A stretch of DNA of 64,000 nt from Pseudomonas sp. N40(2020). GTDB lineage: Bacteria > Pseudomonadota > Gammaproteobacteria > Pseudomonadales > Pseudomonadaceae. The stretch spans positions 248,001-312,000 of the forward strand of contig NZ_JACSZV010000001.1 in the NCBI RefSeq assembly GCF_014472415.1. Direction: 5' to 3'. Below are positions 43,173-54,034 of the stretch, piece after piece. The position numbers and the translations under genes were made by a program. The notes beneath the pieces were generated by a model. The model saw only the letters and a list, made by a program, of their open reading frames with translations. It did no database searches and had not been told where the DNA came from. Numbering within the stretch: the first letter of the stretch is position 1; each line of letters opens with the position of its first letter.

Positions 43173-43829
43173 TTAGCGCGTCGACACCGGGCGTTTCACC
43201 CAGACTGGCGACAGGCTGCTGCCCGAACCGGTGACGTACAGCACTGCTGCTTCACCGCGCTCCAGGGCAACCGGCTTCACGTCGCCGACTTTCTTGTCGC
43301 CTTCGTACAGCGCCAGGCTGACTTTCACCGGGTTGATTTCACGTTCGCCACGGCCCTTGGCCGCCACGTTCGGCACCACGTCGGTCTTGCCGTCGGCGGT
43401 CTTCAGGGTCAGCGGCTTGTCGCTGAGGTTCTGCACACGCACCAGGGATTTCTGCTTGTTCTTGAACGGCGGCTCTTCGATCAGTTGCGGCGCGCCGGAA
43501 GCGTTGTTGACCAGGGTGTAATAGTGATCACCGGCGAGTTTTACCGGCAGGGTCTGGCTACCGACCTTGGCGCTGTAGTCGCCGCCCGGCATGAAGCTGA
43601 AGTCGCTGCTGGCCAGAGGCGCAACGTCGCTCAGATTGGTGCTGCCGACGGTGGCGCTGACTTCAGCGTTGCTGGCGTTATAGATGCGCACGAAGCTCGA
43701 GCCTTTCGGGGCGGTCGGGCCATAGAGGGCGGCGTCGCCACCGGCGAAGGCAGGTACGGAAAGCACGCTGAGGCCAGCAACCAGTGCGAAGCTTTTAGCG
43801 AGACGGCGAGGAGTAGTAGTGAAAGTCAT
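43173..43829 (-). CDS. algF: Alginate O-acetyltransferase accessory protein AlgF
   Basis: The 218-residue periplasmic protein has a signal peptide ending SVPAFAG. It works with AlgI and AlgJ to acetylate mannuronate residues. The two-domain beta-rich body contains DYSAKVGSQTLPVKLAGDHYY and SLSPVWVKRP. It begins 14 bp after the algJ stop. Confidence 0.95.
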   Translation of the reverse strand: MTFTTTPRRLAKSFALVAGLSVLSVPAFAGGDAALYGPTAPKGSSFVRIYNASNAEVSATVGSTNLSDVAPLASSDFSFMPGGDYSAKVGSQTLPVKLAGDHYYTLVNNASGAPQLIEEPPFKNKQKSLVRVQNLSDKPLTLKTADGKTDVVPNVAAKGRGEREINPVKVSLALYEGDKKVGDVKPVALERGEAAVLYVTGSGSSLSPVWVKRPVSTR

Positions 43830-43843
43830 GGTGTACCTCTCTT

Positions 43844-45019
43844 TCAGTTTTGCGCCCGGTCGGGCGTCTCGGATTTAGTGTTTGCAGCTACGTTTTGTTG
43901 GCGTGCGCCGGCTTGTTTGAGCTCTGCGACCCACTGCGGGTCGGCGTCACCGATTTCGTTGTTCACAGGCAGATATCGTTCAGGAAACTCCCAGATCAGC
44001 ACCTGTGGCGGGCTGTTCTTGAAGTCATCGCTTTTCAGGTAGCTGAGCATCGGCAGGATCGGACCGTGGCCGTCTTCGGCGTAATTCACCACGTCGCTGT
44101 GCAGCGCTTGTTTCAGCGCCCCGACGAAGTTCCAGTTGGGGTTGGCGCTGTAGCTGGTACCGATCAGTGCGACCGGTACTTCGCTGTTGGCGAACAGCGC
44201 GTCGTCACCGGCAGGCTGATCGCCAGCGGCCACGGTGTTGCGCTTTTGCAGCGGTTCTTGCGCCGGCATCAGGTTTTCGAACAGCGGGTCCAGCGGCAGG
44301 AACAGGCGCAGGTCGCCCTTGTGCGTGACCTTCTCGGCAGGCGTGGTGACAAAGCGCTGCGGCTCGCCGCTGAGCGGGAACTTGTCAGTGATGGTTTTCG
44401 CCAGGGTGTTGGCCGCAACCTCGGCGCCCTCAGGCGTCCAGTGCGTGTCGGTGCGCAGGAACACTTGCTGACCGTTCTGCTTGGCCTGTTGCAATGGCTT
44501 GAGCAGGTCAGGGGCGAGGATCTTGTCCGCCGTAACGCGGTTGTGGAAGTCCTCATAGAGGTTGGCGTGGATGCTCGCCGGTTTCACTTCACCCAGGTGT
44601 TCCGGGTACAGGCGAACCTTGGCCGGCACAATCGCCATCACCAGTTTCACGCCTTTCTCTTTGAGGGTCTGGCGCACGCCTTCGACCAGCGCGTAGTTGC
44701 CTTGCAGGTTCAGTTCTTCGTTGACGATCGGGTTGAATTCCTCATCGCTGTACAACCACTGATCGCGACCGAGCACGACGCCCGGACGACCTTCGTTGAA
44801 CAGTTTGAAATCCAGCGCAGCCCAAAGGTTTGTGCCCAGGCGCTTGATCGGAAACTCTTCGTCATAGTGGGTTTCCACGGCTTTGGTCCAGCGGCCGTTG
44901 AGCACCGTGGCGTCGGCGTTGGTGCTGAAGCCGAAGAAGCTGCGTACCGACCACAGACCCAAGACCAGCAGGGTCACCAGGAACAGGGCGATGTAGAAGA
45001 TGCGTAATGAGCGGGTCAT
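43844..45019 (-). CDS. algJ: Alginate O-acetyltransferase AlgJ
   Basis: The 391-residue membrane-anchored SGNH-like acetyl-transfer protein has an N-terminal helix (about 7-25). The catalytic triad is visible: Asp191 and His193 in RTDTHW and Ser289 in GTSYS. ATG at 45019 with GAGGGA upstream is chosen. A longer in-frame reading would overlap algI. It lies 10 bp after algI. Confidence 0.96.
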   Translation of the reverse strand: MTRSLRIFYIALFLVTLLVLGLWSVRSFFGFSTNADATVLNGRWTKAVETHYDEEFPIKRLGTNLWAALDFKLFNEGRPGVVLGRDQWLYSDEEFNPIVNEELNLQGNYALVEGVRQTLKEKGVKLVMAIVPAKVRLYPEHLGEVKPASIHANLYEDFHNRVTADKILAPDLLKPLQQAKQNGQQVFLRTDTHWTPEGAEVAANTLAKTITDKFPLSGEPQRFVTTPAEKVTHKGDLRLFLPLDPLFENLMPAQEPLQKRNTVAAGDQPAGDDALFANSEVPVALIGTSYSANPNWNFVGALKQALHSDVVNYAEDGHGPILPMLSYLKSDDFKNSPPQVLIWEFPERYLPVNNEIGDADPQWVAELKQAGARQQNVAANTKSETPDRAQN

Positions 45020-45029
45020 GTCAGATCCC

Positions 45030-46595
45030 TCAGAACTGGAAGTAAAGGAACGGCGAGAAGCTTTGCGCCGAGAGTTTGAGAATCGAGGCAATGAACAGCA
45101 GCAGAATCGCGGCGCGCATTGCGTAGCGCGACCAGTCCGCCGTCCAGTAGGCCGGTTGCACCTGGGCGTCGACGCCGACGGTGTAGCCAGGCTCGTGGAT
45201 GCTCGCCGGGTTTTCGCCGGGGGCTGCCTTGATCATTCCAGGGGTTGCAGCGGCCGGGCCGTCGACTTCGACATCGACCGCAGGCTTGGTTTTGACCGGT
45301 GGCTGATTGGTGTAGAGATCACGCAAGCCGAAGAACGCCAGCGTTACGTACGCCACCACCAGCGTTGCCACTTGCAGACCGGTGAGGCTGGCCTGATTGA
45401 GTTCCGACAGCGACCAGTCACCGAAGCTGAACATCGCGCCGTACATGCGCCCGGCAACGTGCAGGTTCTCGGCACGGAAGATCACCCAGCCCATCACCAC
45501 CAGCAGGAAGGTCAGCGCCCAGCGGATCGGGTTGAGGCTGCGCGGCGAGGTGTTCAGACCCAGCGCTTTTTCAATTGCCAGCCACATGCCGTGCCACGCA
45601 CCCCAGACGATGTAAGTGATGTTCGCGCCGTGCCACAGACCACCGAGGAGCATGGTCAGGAACAGGTTGCGATAGGTCATCAGCGTGCCTTTACGGTTAC
45701 CGCCGAGGGTGATGTACAGGTAGTCACGCAGCCAGGTCGACAGGCTGATGTGCCAGCGGCGCCAGAACTCGGTGATCGACTGGCTGATGTACGGCTGTTT
45801 GAAGTTTTCCATGAAGCGGAAACCCATCATCAAGCCCAGGCCGATGGCCATGTCGCTGTAACCGGAGAAGTCGAAATACAGCTGCGCGGTGTAGGCCAGT
45901 GCGCCGAGCCAGGCATCACCCGTAGTCGGGTTTTGCAGGGCGAAGCAATGGTCGGCCACGACGGCGAGGGTGTCGGCGATGAAGACCTTCTTGATGAAAC
46001 CCTGCATGAACCGTGTGCAGCCCTCGGAGAACTTGTCGAGGGTGTGCGTGCGGTTGTTGAACTGGTCGGCGAGGTCGCGGAAACGCAGAACCGGGCCGGC
46101 AATCAGGTGCGGGAAGATCGCCACGAAGGCCGCGAAGTCGATCAGGTTGCGCGTCGCCGGGGTGTCACCGCGATACACGTCGATGATGTAGCTGATCGAC
46201 TCGAAAATGTAGAACGAGATACCGATCGGCAATAGCACGTGGGTCAGGATGAACGGCGACAGACCGACCGAGGTCATCATCGCGTTGATGCTGTCGACAC
46301 CGAAGTTGGCGTACTTGAAGTAGCCGAGGATGCACAGATCCACTGCCACGCCGAGCAACAGCCAGCGTTGCGCCGGTTTGGTCCGCACGCCGGCAGCACC
46401 GACTTTCAGGCCGATCCAGTAGTTCCACAACGTGACGGCAGCGAACAGCGCCAGGAAGTCCACCCGCCACCACGCGTAGAACACGTAGCTGGCGAGTAGC
46501 AGCAGTAGATTGCGATAACGAATCCCGCTCAGGTAGTACATGCCGAGAAAGATCGGCAAGAACAGAAACAGGAACACGTTGGATGAAAATACCAT
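45030..46595 (-). CDS. algI: Alginate O-acetylase AlgI (MBOAT)
   Basis: The 521-residue inner-membrane O-acyltransferase has about 12 helices. It starts MVFSSNVFLFLFLPIFLG and holds the MBOAT histidines in GGLWHGANITY and WGAWHGMW. It moves acetyl groups across the membrane for AlgJ, AlgF and AlgX. ATG at 46595 is preceded by GGAGAG. Upstream lies a 337-bp gap with a repeat element instead of the usual close junction to algL. Confidence 0.96.
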   Translation of the reverse strand: MVFSSNVFLFLFLPIFLGMYYLSGIRYRNLLLLLASYVFYAWWRVDFLALFAAVTLWNYWIGLKVGAAGVRTKPAQRWLLLGVAVDLCILGYFKYANFGVDSINAMMTSVGLSPFILTHVLLPIGISFYIFESISYIIDVYRGDTPATRNLIDFAAFVAIFPHLIAGPVLRFRDLADQFNNRTHTLDKFSEGCTRFMQGFIKKVFIADTLAVVADHCFALQNPTTGDAWLGALAYTAQLYFDFSGYSDMAIGLGLMMGFRFMENFKQPYISQSITEFWRRWHISLSTWLRDYLYITLGGNRKGTLMTYRNLFLTMLLGGLWHGANITYIVWGAWHGMWLAIEKALGLNTSPRSLNPIRWALTFLLVVMGWVIFRAENLHVAGRMYGAMFSFGDWSLSELNQASLTGLQVATLVVAYVTLAFFGLRDLYTNQPPVKTKPAVDVEVDGPAAATPGMIKAAPGENPASIHEPGYTVGVDAQVQPAYWTADWSRYAMRAAILLLFIASILKLSAQSFSPFLYFQF

Positions 46596-46712
46596 CCCGA
46601 TCTCTCCATGTTTGAACCAACAGTCAAGGGCCAAAGCCCCCCCAAACCCCCCGTGGTAGTGGAGGGGTGAAACGGTGTTTCTGTCAGGGTTGTGCAGGGC
46701 CTTGAAATCTCT

Positions 46713-46924
46713 CCCTCACCCCCCGCCCTCTCCCGGAGGGAGAGGGAGCCAGATCTCCATGGTCTTCAGAAAAGGAGATCGGCTCGATATTTCTTTTCAG
46801 CCTATGGAGCCTGATCTCGGTTGTTGTCAGAACCTGAGATCGGCTCGATATTTCAGGTCGGCGGATTTCGTCAAAACACCTCGGTCAGTCCCCTCTCCCT
46901 CCGGGAGAGGGTTAGGGTGAGGGG
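46713..46924. repeat. MITE-like element inside the alginate operon, long copy
   Basis: The element has terminal inverted repeats CCCTCACC...GGGTGAGGGG and hairpins at both ends. Its right end is nearly identical to that of the 29982-30129 copy. Inside, GAGATCGGCTCGATATTT occurs twice, 61 bp apart (46775-46792 and 46836-46853), an internal duplication that explains the extra length. The remainder of the algL-algI gap (46596-46712) holds nothing recognised. Confidence 0.75.
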
Positions 46925-46932
46925 CTTTTGCT

Positions 46933-48057
46933 TCATGAGCCTTTGTTGCCCTTTTCATGGGTCGGGTCGTAGACCTTGGTCAAATCCCCGCCCAGGCGGA
47001 AGGTCTTGAACGGCTGCATGCCGCGCTTCTTCTCGATCACATCGGCCGGGCAGGTGTAGAGCGTGCAGAACGGTTCGAGCCAGGCGAATTTCATGTCCTC
47101 TTTCAAGTCGGTCATGTCCTGCTTCTTGCCGTTCTTCTCTTCGAATTCGTCCGGGTCTTTCACGCCGGCCAATACGCGATCACCCAGACGCTTCAGCGCG
47201 CCGTTGTTTTCCTGACGCAAATCCACACCGTTGACCTGAGCGAAACTGGCGATCATTGCCAGCGGCGGCAGGGCGTAGTTGTGATAGGCGAGGGCGCGTT
47301 GCTGACGCTTGAGTTCGTTCGGCAGGAAACCGTCAGCATCGACTTGATTCACGCCGACCTTGTATTCCTTCACCGCCCAATCAAACAGGTCACGGCGGTT
47401 GGTGGCGATGGACGTCGCCATCACCGACCAGGCTGCCCAGTACGAGTGGTTGTTGGTTTTTTCCAGCGGCAGGTTGTCCCAGTCGCTGACCACCTGATCG
47501 GCCATTTTGCTGAACCACGCTTCGATCTCCTGCGCTTCCTGCTGGTGTTGAGCCAGTGGGTGCGAGTCGGAGAACTTCAGGCGTATGTACGAAGAGGCCA
47601 TGCTGCCCAGCGCCCATTTGCGCATCGATTTGCCGGTGTGGTTGAAGTCTTTCGACATCAGCGCATCCGCCTTGGCCCACGCGGTCAGCCAGTTCAGCGT
47701 GCAATCGAGCTGCTCCGGGCGACCGTCACGCATGAACTGCATGACGCGTTTGGCGGTGCCGCGTTCCAGCGCGGTGATGTCTTTGGTGGTGTCGCGGAAG
47801 GCTTTTTCCGACTGCACGTTCAATGTCGAACGGGCCTTGTCCGAGCCTTCGTATTTGCTGCGAAATTGCAACGCGCCGGTGTACGGCGTCGGCATTGCAT
47901 CGCAGCCTTCGCTTTTGTCGCCGGTCTTGAATTTATCCACAGGCGCGAAGTAGCCCTGAGGTGGACGCAGTGGTGCGGCGGCCTGCGCGGTGCCGGCGAA
48001 GATCGCCAGCCCGAGCAGCGTCGGCGCTAAAAGAGTTTTCAGTTTCGAGTTTCGCAT
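46933..48057 (-). CDS. algL: Poly(beta-D-mannuronate) lyase AlgL
   Basis: The 374-residue periplasmic lyase has a signal peptide ([12 protein letters not shown]...GTAQAAA). The polysaccharide-lyase family 5 motifs are [12 protein letters not shown] and [13 protein letters not shown]. It clears polymer trapped in the periplasm. The ATG at 48057 is preferred (GAGG six bases upstream); another ATG at 48069 overlaps the algX stop. It ends 8 bp before the repeat element. Confidence 0.95.
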   Translation of the reverse strand: MRNSKLKTLLAPTLLGLAIFAGTAQAAAPLRPPQGYFAPVDKFKTGDKSEGCDAMPTPYTGALQFRSKYEGSDKARSTLNVQSEKAFRDTTKDITALERGTAKRVMQFMRDGRPEQLDCTLNWLTAWAKADALMSKDFNHTGKSMRKWALGSMASSYIRLKFSDSHPLAQHQQEAQEIEAWFSKMADQVVSDWDNLPLEKTNNHSYWAAWSVMATSIATNRRDLFDWAVKEYKVGVNQVDADGFLPNELKRQQRALAYHNYALPPLAMIASFAQVNGVDLRQENNGALKRLGDRVLAGVKDPDEFEEKNGKKQDMTDLKEDMKFAWLEPFCTLYTCPADVIEKKRGMQPFKTFRLGGDLTKVYDPTHEKGNKGS

Positions 48058-48065
48058 AGCAGACC

Positions 48066-49526
48066 TCATTGCCCGACCTGAGCGGTTTGTTGCCCAGCGC
48101 CCGGGAATACGTTGCGTTTGCAGATTTTCGCTTCGACTTTCTGTGGCGCGGCGCCGGCTTCTGGCCCTTGGACTTCGACCGCCAGCAGGTTTTGCGAGGC
48201 CCAGTCTTCGTCCGTGCGCAGCTCAAAGGCGAAACGACCGTCGGTGTCGGAGGTTTCCGGTTTCTCGATCTTGATGTCCTCGTGGCGACCGTTCATGTAC
48301 CAGAGGGTGGCTTGCAGGGTTTTCACCGAGGTGTCGGCGAAGCGGATGTCGACCTGATGGCTGCTGTTCTGCAGGTTCAGGTTCTTGCTGTTGACCATCA
48401 GTTCTTGTTTGCTGCCCGGCTTCAGCGTGGCGCTGCCGGTCATCTGTGCATCTTTGCCTTCGCAGCCGTTGTCGAGCAGGGCCATCATCTGGCGATAGAT
48501 GGTTTCCTGATCAAGGCGATACAGCGGCGAGAACTCCCAGATGAGAATCTTCGGTGGAGTCTTCTGGAATTCGTCGCTGCCCAGGTACTGCAACATCGAA
48601 CCTTCCAGACCACCTCCGGGGAAGGCGACGTTGAGAATGTCGGCGCCGATGGCCTCTTCGAGGAAGCCGGCGAAGTTGTAGTTCTTGCCGCTGTGCGATG
48701 TACCCACGAGGGTGATTTGCGGGTTGCCGGAATCACCGAACAGATCGCCGTCACCGGCTTCGCCCTTAGGCTCGGTGGTGAACTGGTCCATGTACTGGAT
48801 CGCATAACTGGTGCCGCACAGTTGCCCGGCCATGTTGTGCAGGGTGCCGGTCTTGCCCATGCGCCCGGACTTCTTGGTCTCGAACTCACGCTTGGGAATG
48901 TCGGCGAAGGCCGGGATCTGCTTGACCTTCTCGGCGACGATTTTCGCTGTGCGCTGGGCGCCGTATGGCGTCCAGTGTTGATCGCCGCGGAAGTAGAAGT
49001 CGTGGGCGGGCAGGGTGTCCGGCAGCGATTCGTTGGTCAGTGGCGACAGGTCCGGCACCACGTAACCCATCTTGGCGAAACGGCCGAGCATGGTCTTGTA
49101 GTTACCCAACGCCTTCTCGTAATCGAATGCGGCTTTTTCCTGCGGGTTGAGCTTGTTGCGGTTCACCAGGCCACGGGTTGGCTGATAGACGATCACCAGC
49201 TCGACGCCTTTGCTCTTGAACGCATCGTGCAGTTGCTGCATGCGCTTGTAGCCGGCCGGGGTGGTGTTGAATTCGGTGCGCAGGTCTTCCTGGGTACGGA
49301 ACAGCCAGTCGCCCTGGGCCTGCACCAGCGTGGTGAAGTTCTGCTGATAACGCGTGGTGTAATTCTTCGCGTCGTGTGCTTCAGGGCACAGGTTGCAGCA
49401 CGGATCGGCGGTGAACTTCGGCGGGGTAGCGCCGGCAGCCTCATCGGCACGGGCGCCATTGCTGGCCGCCAGAATGCCCACGGTCAGGGCCGACAGGCTG
49501 AGTAATTTGATCAAGTGTGGGTGCAT
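48066..49526 (-). CDS. algX: Alginate acetyltransferase/scaffold AlgX
   Basis: The 486-residue periplasmic protein has a signal peptide (ending ARADE), an SGNH-like domain and a C-terminal carbohydrate-binding module (about 370-475). The catalytic Asp182 and His184 (RGDQHW) and Ser277 (GTSHS) are all present. It acetylates the chain and links AlgG and AlgK in the secretion complex. It lies 10 bp after algG. Confidence 0.96.
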   Translation of the reverse strand: MHPHLIKLLSLSALTVGILAASNGARADEAAGATPPKFTADPCCNLCPEAHDAKNYTTRYQQNFTTLVQAQGDWLFRTQEDLRTEFNTTPAGYKRMQQLHDAFKSKGVELVIVYQPTRGLVNRNKLNPQEKAAFDYEKALGNYKTMLGRFAKMGYVVPDLSPLTNESLPDTLPAHDFYFRGDQHWTPYGAQRTAKIVAEKVKQIPAFADIPKREFETKKSGRMGKTGTLHNMAGQLCGTSYAIQYMDQFTTEPKGEAGDGDLFGDSGNPQITLVGTSHSGKNYNFAGFLEEAIGADILNVAFPGGGLEGSMLQYLGSDEFQKTPPKILIWEFSPLYRLDQETIYRQMMALLDNGCEGKDAQMTGSATLKPGSKQELMVNSKNLNLQNSSHQVDIRFADTSVKTLQATLWYMNGRHEDIKIEKPETSDTDGRFAFELRTDEDWASQNLLAVEVQGPEAGAAPQKVEAKICKRNVFPGAGQQTAQVGQ

Positions 49527-49536
49527 AAAATTATCC

Positions 49537-51108
49537 TCAGTCCTGCATTTCTGTCTGGCGTTCGACAGGGTCGATCAGCACGGCTTTCTGTTGGCGCACC
49601 AGCAAGTCGAGAATTTCATCCTGGCGCTCGCCGAGGATGCCGTTGAAGCTGATGCCGCTGGATTTGGTCGGCGCCAGCATCGATACGCGGTACAGCTCGA
49701 CGCTCAAAGGCGAGTCGATCGACAGCGGGCCGCTGCCGTTGGCCGCCAGTTCACCGCCGACCACGATCAGCGACACTTGCGCGTCGAACGGGTCGAGCTT
49801 GATGTCGCGGTCGGTGTCGGTCAGGTCTTTGATGTGGCCGTAGACGCCGGTCAGGCCGTTGGCCATGGCAACGTTTTCGTAGAGGCGAATGTTCACGCTG
49901 TTACGAATGCGGATGCCGTGGCGCTTGTTGCTGATGACCTTGTTGCCCCACAGCAGATTGTCGGCGGACTCGTAGAGGGTGATGCCGTCGGTGTGGTTCT
50001 TGTAGATCTCGTTGTAAGCAATGATGTTGTTGACGCTGTTACGGTCGATCACCAGGCCCGAGAGTTTGTTGTCGTAGCTTTTGTTGTTGAAGATGAAGCT
50101 GTCGTTGACCTCACGGGAAATGATGATCCCGTGCTTCTTCTTCGTGCCGTAAACAGTGTTCTCGGCAATGATCAGGCCGTGGGAGCGGTCGTGCGGGTCG
50201 ATGCCGTAGACGATGTTGTCTTTGTAGGTGTTGCCCTTGACCACAAAGTCGCGGGTCTCGTAGCAGTAGAAGCCGTACCACATGTCCGAGAACTCGGAGC
50301 CGACGATCCAGCCGGTCGGCTCGGAACGCTTGAGCACCTTGGCCATGTTCGGCGTGTACTGGGAAATACTCACCCCGTACGACTTACTGTTGGCGTAACC
50401 GAAACTGGCCATCTTGCTGTTGACGATGTAGGTCTCGGTGCCGCCCCAGGCGAGCAGGAACGGACGGAATTCTTTCGGCGAACGGAACGTCGCCGGGCCG
50501 TTTTCCTTCTCGCGCCAGCCAGTGACTTTGGTGTCACGCACAAACAACTGACCGTCGTTGACCAGGAACGAACCGGCCTCTTGGGACAGACGCAGTTCCT
50601 GGGTCTGGCCGTCGATTTCGAGGATGCCTTTACGGCCAACCACGATCGGCAACTTCGACAGGTACACGCCCGGCGAGGTCTCGCTGAAATACTGCTTGGG
50701 CAGTTTCTGCGTCAGCTCCTTGAGGTTGATGTAACCGTCGTCGACGAAGATCGCCTGCGGGATGCCATGCTGACGCACCACCCATTCGGCCATCTTGTTG
50801 TCGCCGCCGATGAAGTCCTTCAGGGCGTCTTCCTGCATCATCCGGCGCACGCTGACCTTGCCCGCTTTGCTGCGCACAATTTTTGCGGCGGCAGCCTCGG
50901 CGGTGTAGCCGGAGATGTCCGGCAGTTTTGGCGCGGCCAGGTTCAGCGCCTCGGTGGGTGCGCTGCTGACGGTGTAGGTCTTGGCTTGCTGCAACTCTTT
51001 GGCGGTGGTCACAGGCTTGGCCGGTTCCACCGTGGCGAAGGCACCAGCCGAGGCCAGCAGCATTGCGCCGGCCAACAGACTGAGCGAGCCTTTCCTTGCA
51101 TGATTCAT
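49537..51108 (-). CDS. algG: Mannuronan C5-epimerase AlgG
   Basis: The 523-residue periplasmic enzyme converts mannuronate to guluronate in the polymer. It has a signal peptide (cleaved near AFATV) and a right-handed parallel beta-helix with the catalytic DPHD motif at residues 304-307. ATG at 51108 has GGGAG ten bases upstream. A 9-residue longer form from 51135 would overlap the algE stop region. Confidence 0.96.
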   Translation of the reverse strand: MNHARKGSLSLLAGAMLLASAGAFATVEPAKPVTTAKELQQAKTYTVSSAPTEALNLAAPKLPDISGYTAEAAAAKIVRSKAGKVSVRRMMQEDALKDFIGGDNKMAEWVVRQHGIPQAIFVDDGYINLKELTQKLPKQYFSETSPGVYLSKLPIVVGRKGILEIDGQTQELRLSQEAGSFLVNDGQLFVRDTKVTGWREKENGPATFRSPKEFRPFLLAWGGTETYIVNSKMASFGYANSKSYGVSISQYTPNMAKVLKRSEPTGWIVGSEFSDMWYGFYCYETRDFVVKGNTYKDNIVYGIDPHDRSHGLIIAENTVYGTKKKHGIIISREVNDSFIFNNKSYDNKLSGLVIDRNSVNNIIAYNEIYKNHTDGITLYESADNLLWGNKVISNKRHGIRIRNSVNIRLYENVAMANGLTGVYGHIKDLTDTDRDIKLDPFDAQVSLIVVGGELAANGSGPLSIDSPLSVELYRVSMLAPTKSSGISFNGILGERQDEILDLLVRQQKAVLIDPVERQTEMQD

Positions 51109-51134
51109 GTCGGGCACTCCCTTCGCGGTTTGCA

Positions 51135-52622
51135 TCAGAAGCGCCAGATCACGTCGATGAACGCGCGGTGCATGTACGAATCAACCTGGCTGCCATAGGC
51201 GTCGCCCGGCTTGAACACGCCGCCACGGAACCGCACCAGTGCCGAAGGCTCGTCGATCGACTGGCTCAATGCCGCCGGCAACAGGCCTTGCTTGAAGTAC
51301 TTGGTGACGACCAGGTCCATCTCCTGACCCAGGTCCTTGTTGCCGTCCTGAAGTGGCAGCGAAGTGCTGGAGAGGATGGCGCCGGTCACGTCGTCGGTGT
51401 TGTTTTCCACGGCGTTGATGCCGTTGCTGCCCACCGGTTTGCTGCCGTCGACGCGCCAGAACTTGTGGTAGATCAGGCTGGCGTCGTACTCGTCGTTGAG
51501 CATCCACGAACCGAACAGGGTGGCGGTCTGCATGTTGTTCATTTCGCCACGGAAGGCTTCGCCGAAACGGTGTACGCGCGAACGGGTACCGGTGTAGTTC
51601 GAGCGATTGCTTTCCAGACCGGTCTGTTCGTAATCGGCACTGGCGCGGGCATAGGCGGCACCGACTTGCCATTGCGGGTCGAGGCGCAGACGCACACCGA
51701 TGTCGGTGGCCCAACCGTCGACGTCATCGCTGCGCTTGGCTTGCGCCGGGCGCGAACCATCGGCGTTCAGCGCGTTGACCGTGTCGCGGTCGCCGCTCAT
51801 GCCGGTGATGCTGCCCCAGTAGTTGACGGTGTTGGTGTTGCGCCAGTTGTAGGCGTCGCTGTCGGCGGTGAGACCGAGCCAGCTGATGTCGCCGTTCTCT
51901 TTCTTGTCCAGCGAATCAGCGGCAACACCCGGCTCCGGATAATCCAGTTTGCCGTCATCGTGGGTGTGGTGACCGCGAATGCCGACCCAGTTACCCGGTG
52001 TCCACTGGTAAGCGGCATCGGCGTAGGCGTGCAGGCGATCCTTGTCTTTCGGTGCCAGCTCTTTGAGGTCGGTGCGGTATTCGCTGAAGCGTTCGGCAAC
52101 ACCGACGTTGGCGCGCAACAGGGTGGTGTCGAAAGTCCAGTTCAGCGCTTCGATGTTGGTGTCGCGCCATTGGCCGTCGTCATTGCGCAGGCGTTGGCGA
52201 CCGAACTTGAGCATCTCGCCCGGGTAAGGGGTGAGGCCGCTGTAGCCGACCCAGAACTCACGCATCGCCAGGTAGTTTTTCTTGGTCTTGCGATCACCGT
52301 TGTCGGTGGTCTGGGTGCCGTCGCTGTCGGACTGCTGCAGGGTGTCGGTCTCGATGATGTCGGTCGAGGTCACGGCCTGGCCCATGGCGTAGGCGCTCCA
52401 CGCGCCGCTTTCGCCGTAGACCCACGGACGCAGATCGAGGCCGACACCGTTGACGTCGCCGCCACTGGCGGTGCCGAGGTCGCGGTCGTCTTCGGACTGG
52501 CCGGTGATTTTCACTTCGAGGCCGAAGTTTTTGCTTTCAGTCATCGCAGCCAGTGTCGGGCAAGACCAGATCAGCGCGAAAGTGAGGCCAATGCCGGCCT
52601 TCACGAATGGATTGAGCTTCAT
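51135..52622 (-). CDS. algE: Alginate outer-membrane export porin AlgE
   Basis: The 495-residue protein has a signal peptide (cleaved near PTLAA) and an 18-strand barrel, ending IDVIWRF with a C-terminal Phe. Many Arg residues line the pore in the family. The ATG overlaps the algK stop by 4 bp. It forms the export channel with AlgK. Confidence 0.96.
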   Translation of the reverse strand: MKLNPFVKAGIGLTFALIWSCPTLAAMTESKNFGLEVKITGQSEDDRDLGTASGGDVNGVGLDLRPWVYGESGAWSAYAMGQAVTSTDIIETDTLQQSDSDGTQTTDNGDRKTKKNYLAMREFWVGYSGLTPYPGEMLKFGRQRLRNDDGQWRDTNIEALNWTFDTTLLRANVGVAERFSEYRTDLKELAPKDKDRLHAYADAAYQWTPGNWVGIRGHHTHDDGKLDYPEPGVAADSLDKKENGDISWLGLTADSDAYNWRNTNTVNYWGSITGMSGDRDTVNALNADGSRPAQAKRSDDVDGWATDIGVRLRLDPQWQVGAAYARASADYEQTGLESNRSNYTGTRSRVHRFGEAFRGEMNNMQTATLFGSWMLNDEYDASLIYHKFWRVDGSKPVGSNGINAVENNTDDVTGAILSSTSLPLQDGNKDLGQEMDLVVTKYFKQGLLPAALSQSIDEPSALVRFRGGVFKPGDAYGSQVDSYMHRAFIDVIWRF

Positions 52623-54025
52623 AGTTTTTCCTCGCCGTCTTCTTCTTGCAGGGCGTGCAGTTGCAGCGTGTTCTGATTCAGGGCGCCACGGCTGGCCTGT
52701 TCCTGTCGCAGCAGGCGCTGGGCTTCGGCCAGACGCTCGGGCGGCAACTGGGCAGCGATAGTCGTCGCCAGTTCATCGGCTTGCGGGGTGTTTTGCGCCT
52801 TGGCCAACTGGCTGAATACATAGGCGTTGAGCGGGTCGGGCTTGGTGCCCTTGCCTTGGGAAAACAGCTGGGCGATGGCGAAGTCGGCGCTGTTCTGGCC
52901 GTTGCGCGCAGCGGTCAGCAAATGGTCGAGAGCCTTCTGCGGATAGACCTTGCCCAGGTAACCACGGCGGTAGATCTGGCCGAGGTAGTAATCGGCAGCG
53001 ACTTCACGGCCCACGGCTTTCTGGAAATGTTCTTCGGCGACTTTGGCGTCGGCCGGAACCATTTTGCCTTCGTAGTAGAGCTTGCCCAGCAACAGCTCGG
53101 CGCGCGGCTGGTCGGCGGCGCGGCCGTTGTCCAGGTACTTCATCATCTGGTCGACGTCGCCCAGTGCCGGGTAGTCGTAAAGCAGTTGCGCGAGGGTCAC
53201 CCACGACGCCGGGTAGCCTGGAGCAATCGGCTCAAGCAAAGACTGCGCGGTTTTTTCGTCGGTCTTGCCCAGGGTCGAATCGGCCAGTACGCGGGCAACC
53301 GAATCGACGCGTTGAGCGGTGACGGTGCCACGGCTGTAACCGGCCTGCATCTGCTTGATCAGCTCAGCCTGTTGCTCAGGCTGGGCACGTTTCTGATAGA
53401 CCGTGGCCAGTTCGACATAGCAAATGTCGGTGGTGTTGAGCGCGGCTTTGCAGATCTTTTCCACGTCATCCAGATGCTGGTCGTAGGTGCCTTGAGTGCG
53501 ATACAGCAGCACTTGCGCCAGACCTGCTTCGGGGTAGCCGGATTTGCGCCACTGGTCGATCTGCTGCTGGGCGTTGATGTTCGGGAAGCTGTGCGGGTAT
53601 TGCAGGTACAGCATCGCCAGCGGGATCAACGTATTGCCTTCGCCATTGGCGGCGGCTTTTTTCAGCAGGGTCTCGGCTTCGTGGTGCTCGGCTTCGGTGG
53701 AACCGGGTTTGGCCACCAGCAAGCGACCGAGACGAGCCTGAGCACGAGGCGAAACGCTGGCCGCTGCGCGATACGTCGCTTCGGCCTGTTTCATTTGCGC
53801 AGGATCGCGGCTGTCGACCTGAATATCGGCGAGGCCCACTTGCGCTTCGCTGTAACCCAGATCGGCCAGTTGCTGGTAGTTCTGCGCGGCGGTGGCGGTG
53901 TCGCCACGCTTGAGCGCTTCGTTGGCCAGACGCTGATCGGGCAGGCCGGCGCAACCGGCCAGGGCAATTGCCATGGCCAGGGTCAGCGGAACCGGCAGGA
54001 TTCTGATTGGGCTAGTCACAGGCAT
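52619..54025 (-). CDS. algK: Alginate secretion TPR lipoprotein AlgK
   Basis: The 468-residue outer-membrane lipoprotein has lipobox LAGC at about residue 22-25 and multiple Sel1/TPR repeats through the body. It helps place AlgE and bridges the periplasm. The stop overlaps the algE start. It lies 9 bp after alg44. Confidence 0.96.
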   Translation of the reverse strand: MPVTSPIRILPVPLTLAMAIALAGCAGLPDQRLANEALKRGDTATAAQNYQQLADLGYSEAQVGLADIQVDSRDPAQMKQAEATYRAAASVSPRAQARLGRLLVAKPGSTEAEHHEAETLLKKAAANGEGNTLIPLAMLYLQYPHSFPNINAQQQIDQWRKSGYPEAGLAQVLLYRTQGTYDQHLDDVEKICKAALNTTDICYVELATVYQKRAQPEQQAELIKQMQAGYSRGTVTAQRVDSVARVLADSTLGKTDEKTAQSLLEPIAPGYPASWVTLAQLLYDYPALGDVDQMMKYLDNGRAADQPRAELLLGKLYYEGKMVPADAKVAEEHFQKAVGREVAADYYLGQIYRRGYLGKVYPQKALDHLLTAARNGQNSADFAIAQLFSQGKGTKPDPLNAYVFSQLAKAQNTPQADELATTIAAQLPPERLAEAQRLLRQEQASRGALNQNTLQLHALQEEDGEEKL

Positions 54026-54034
54026 GTCCTCGAC

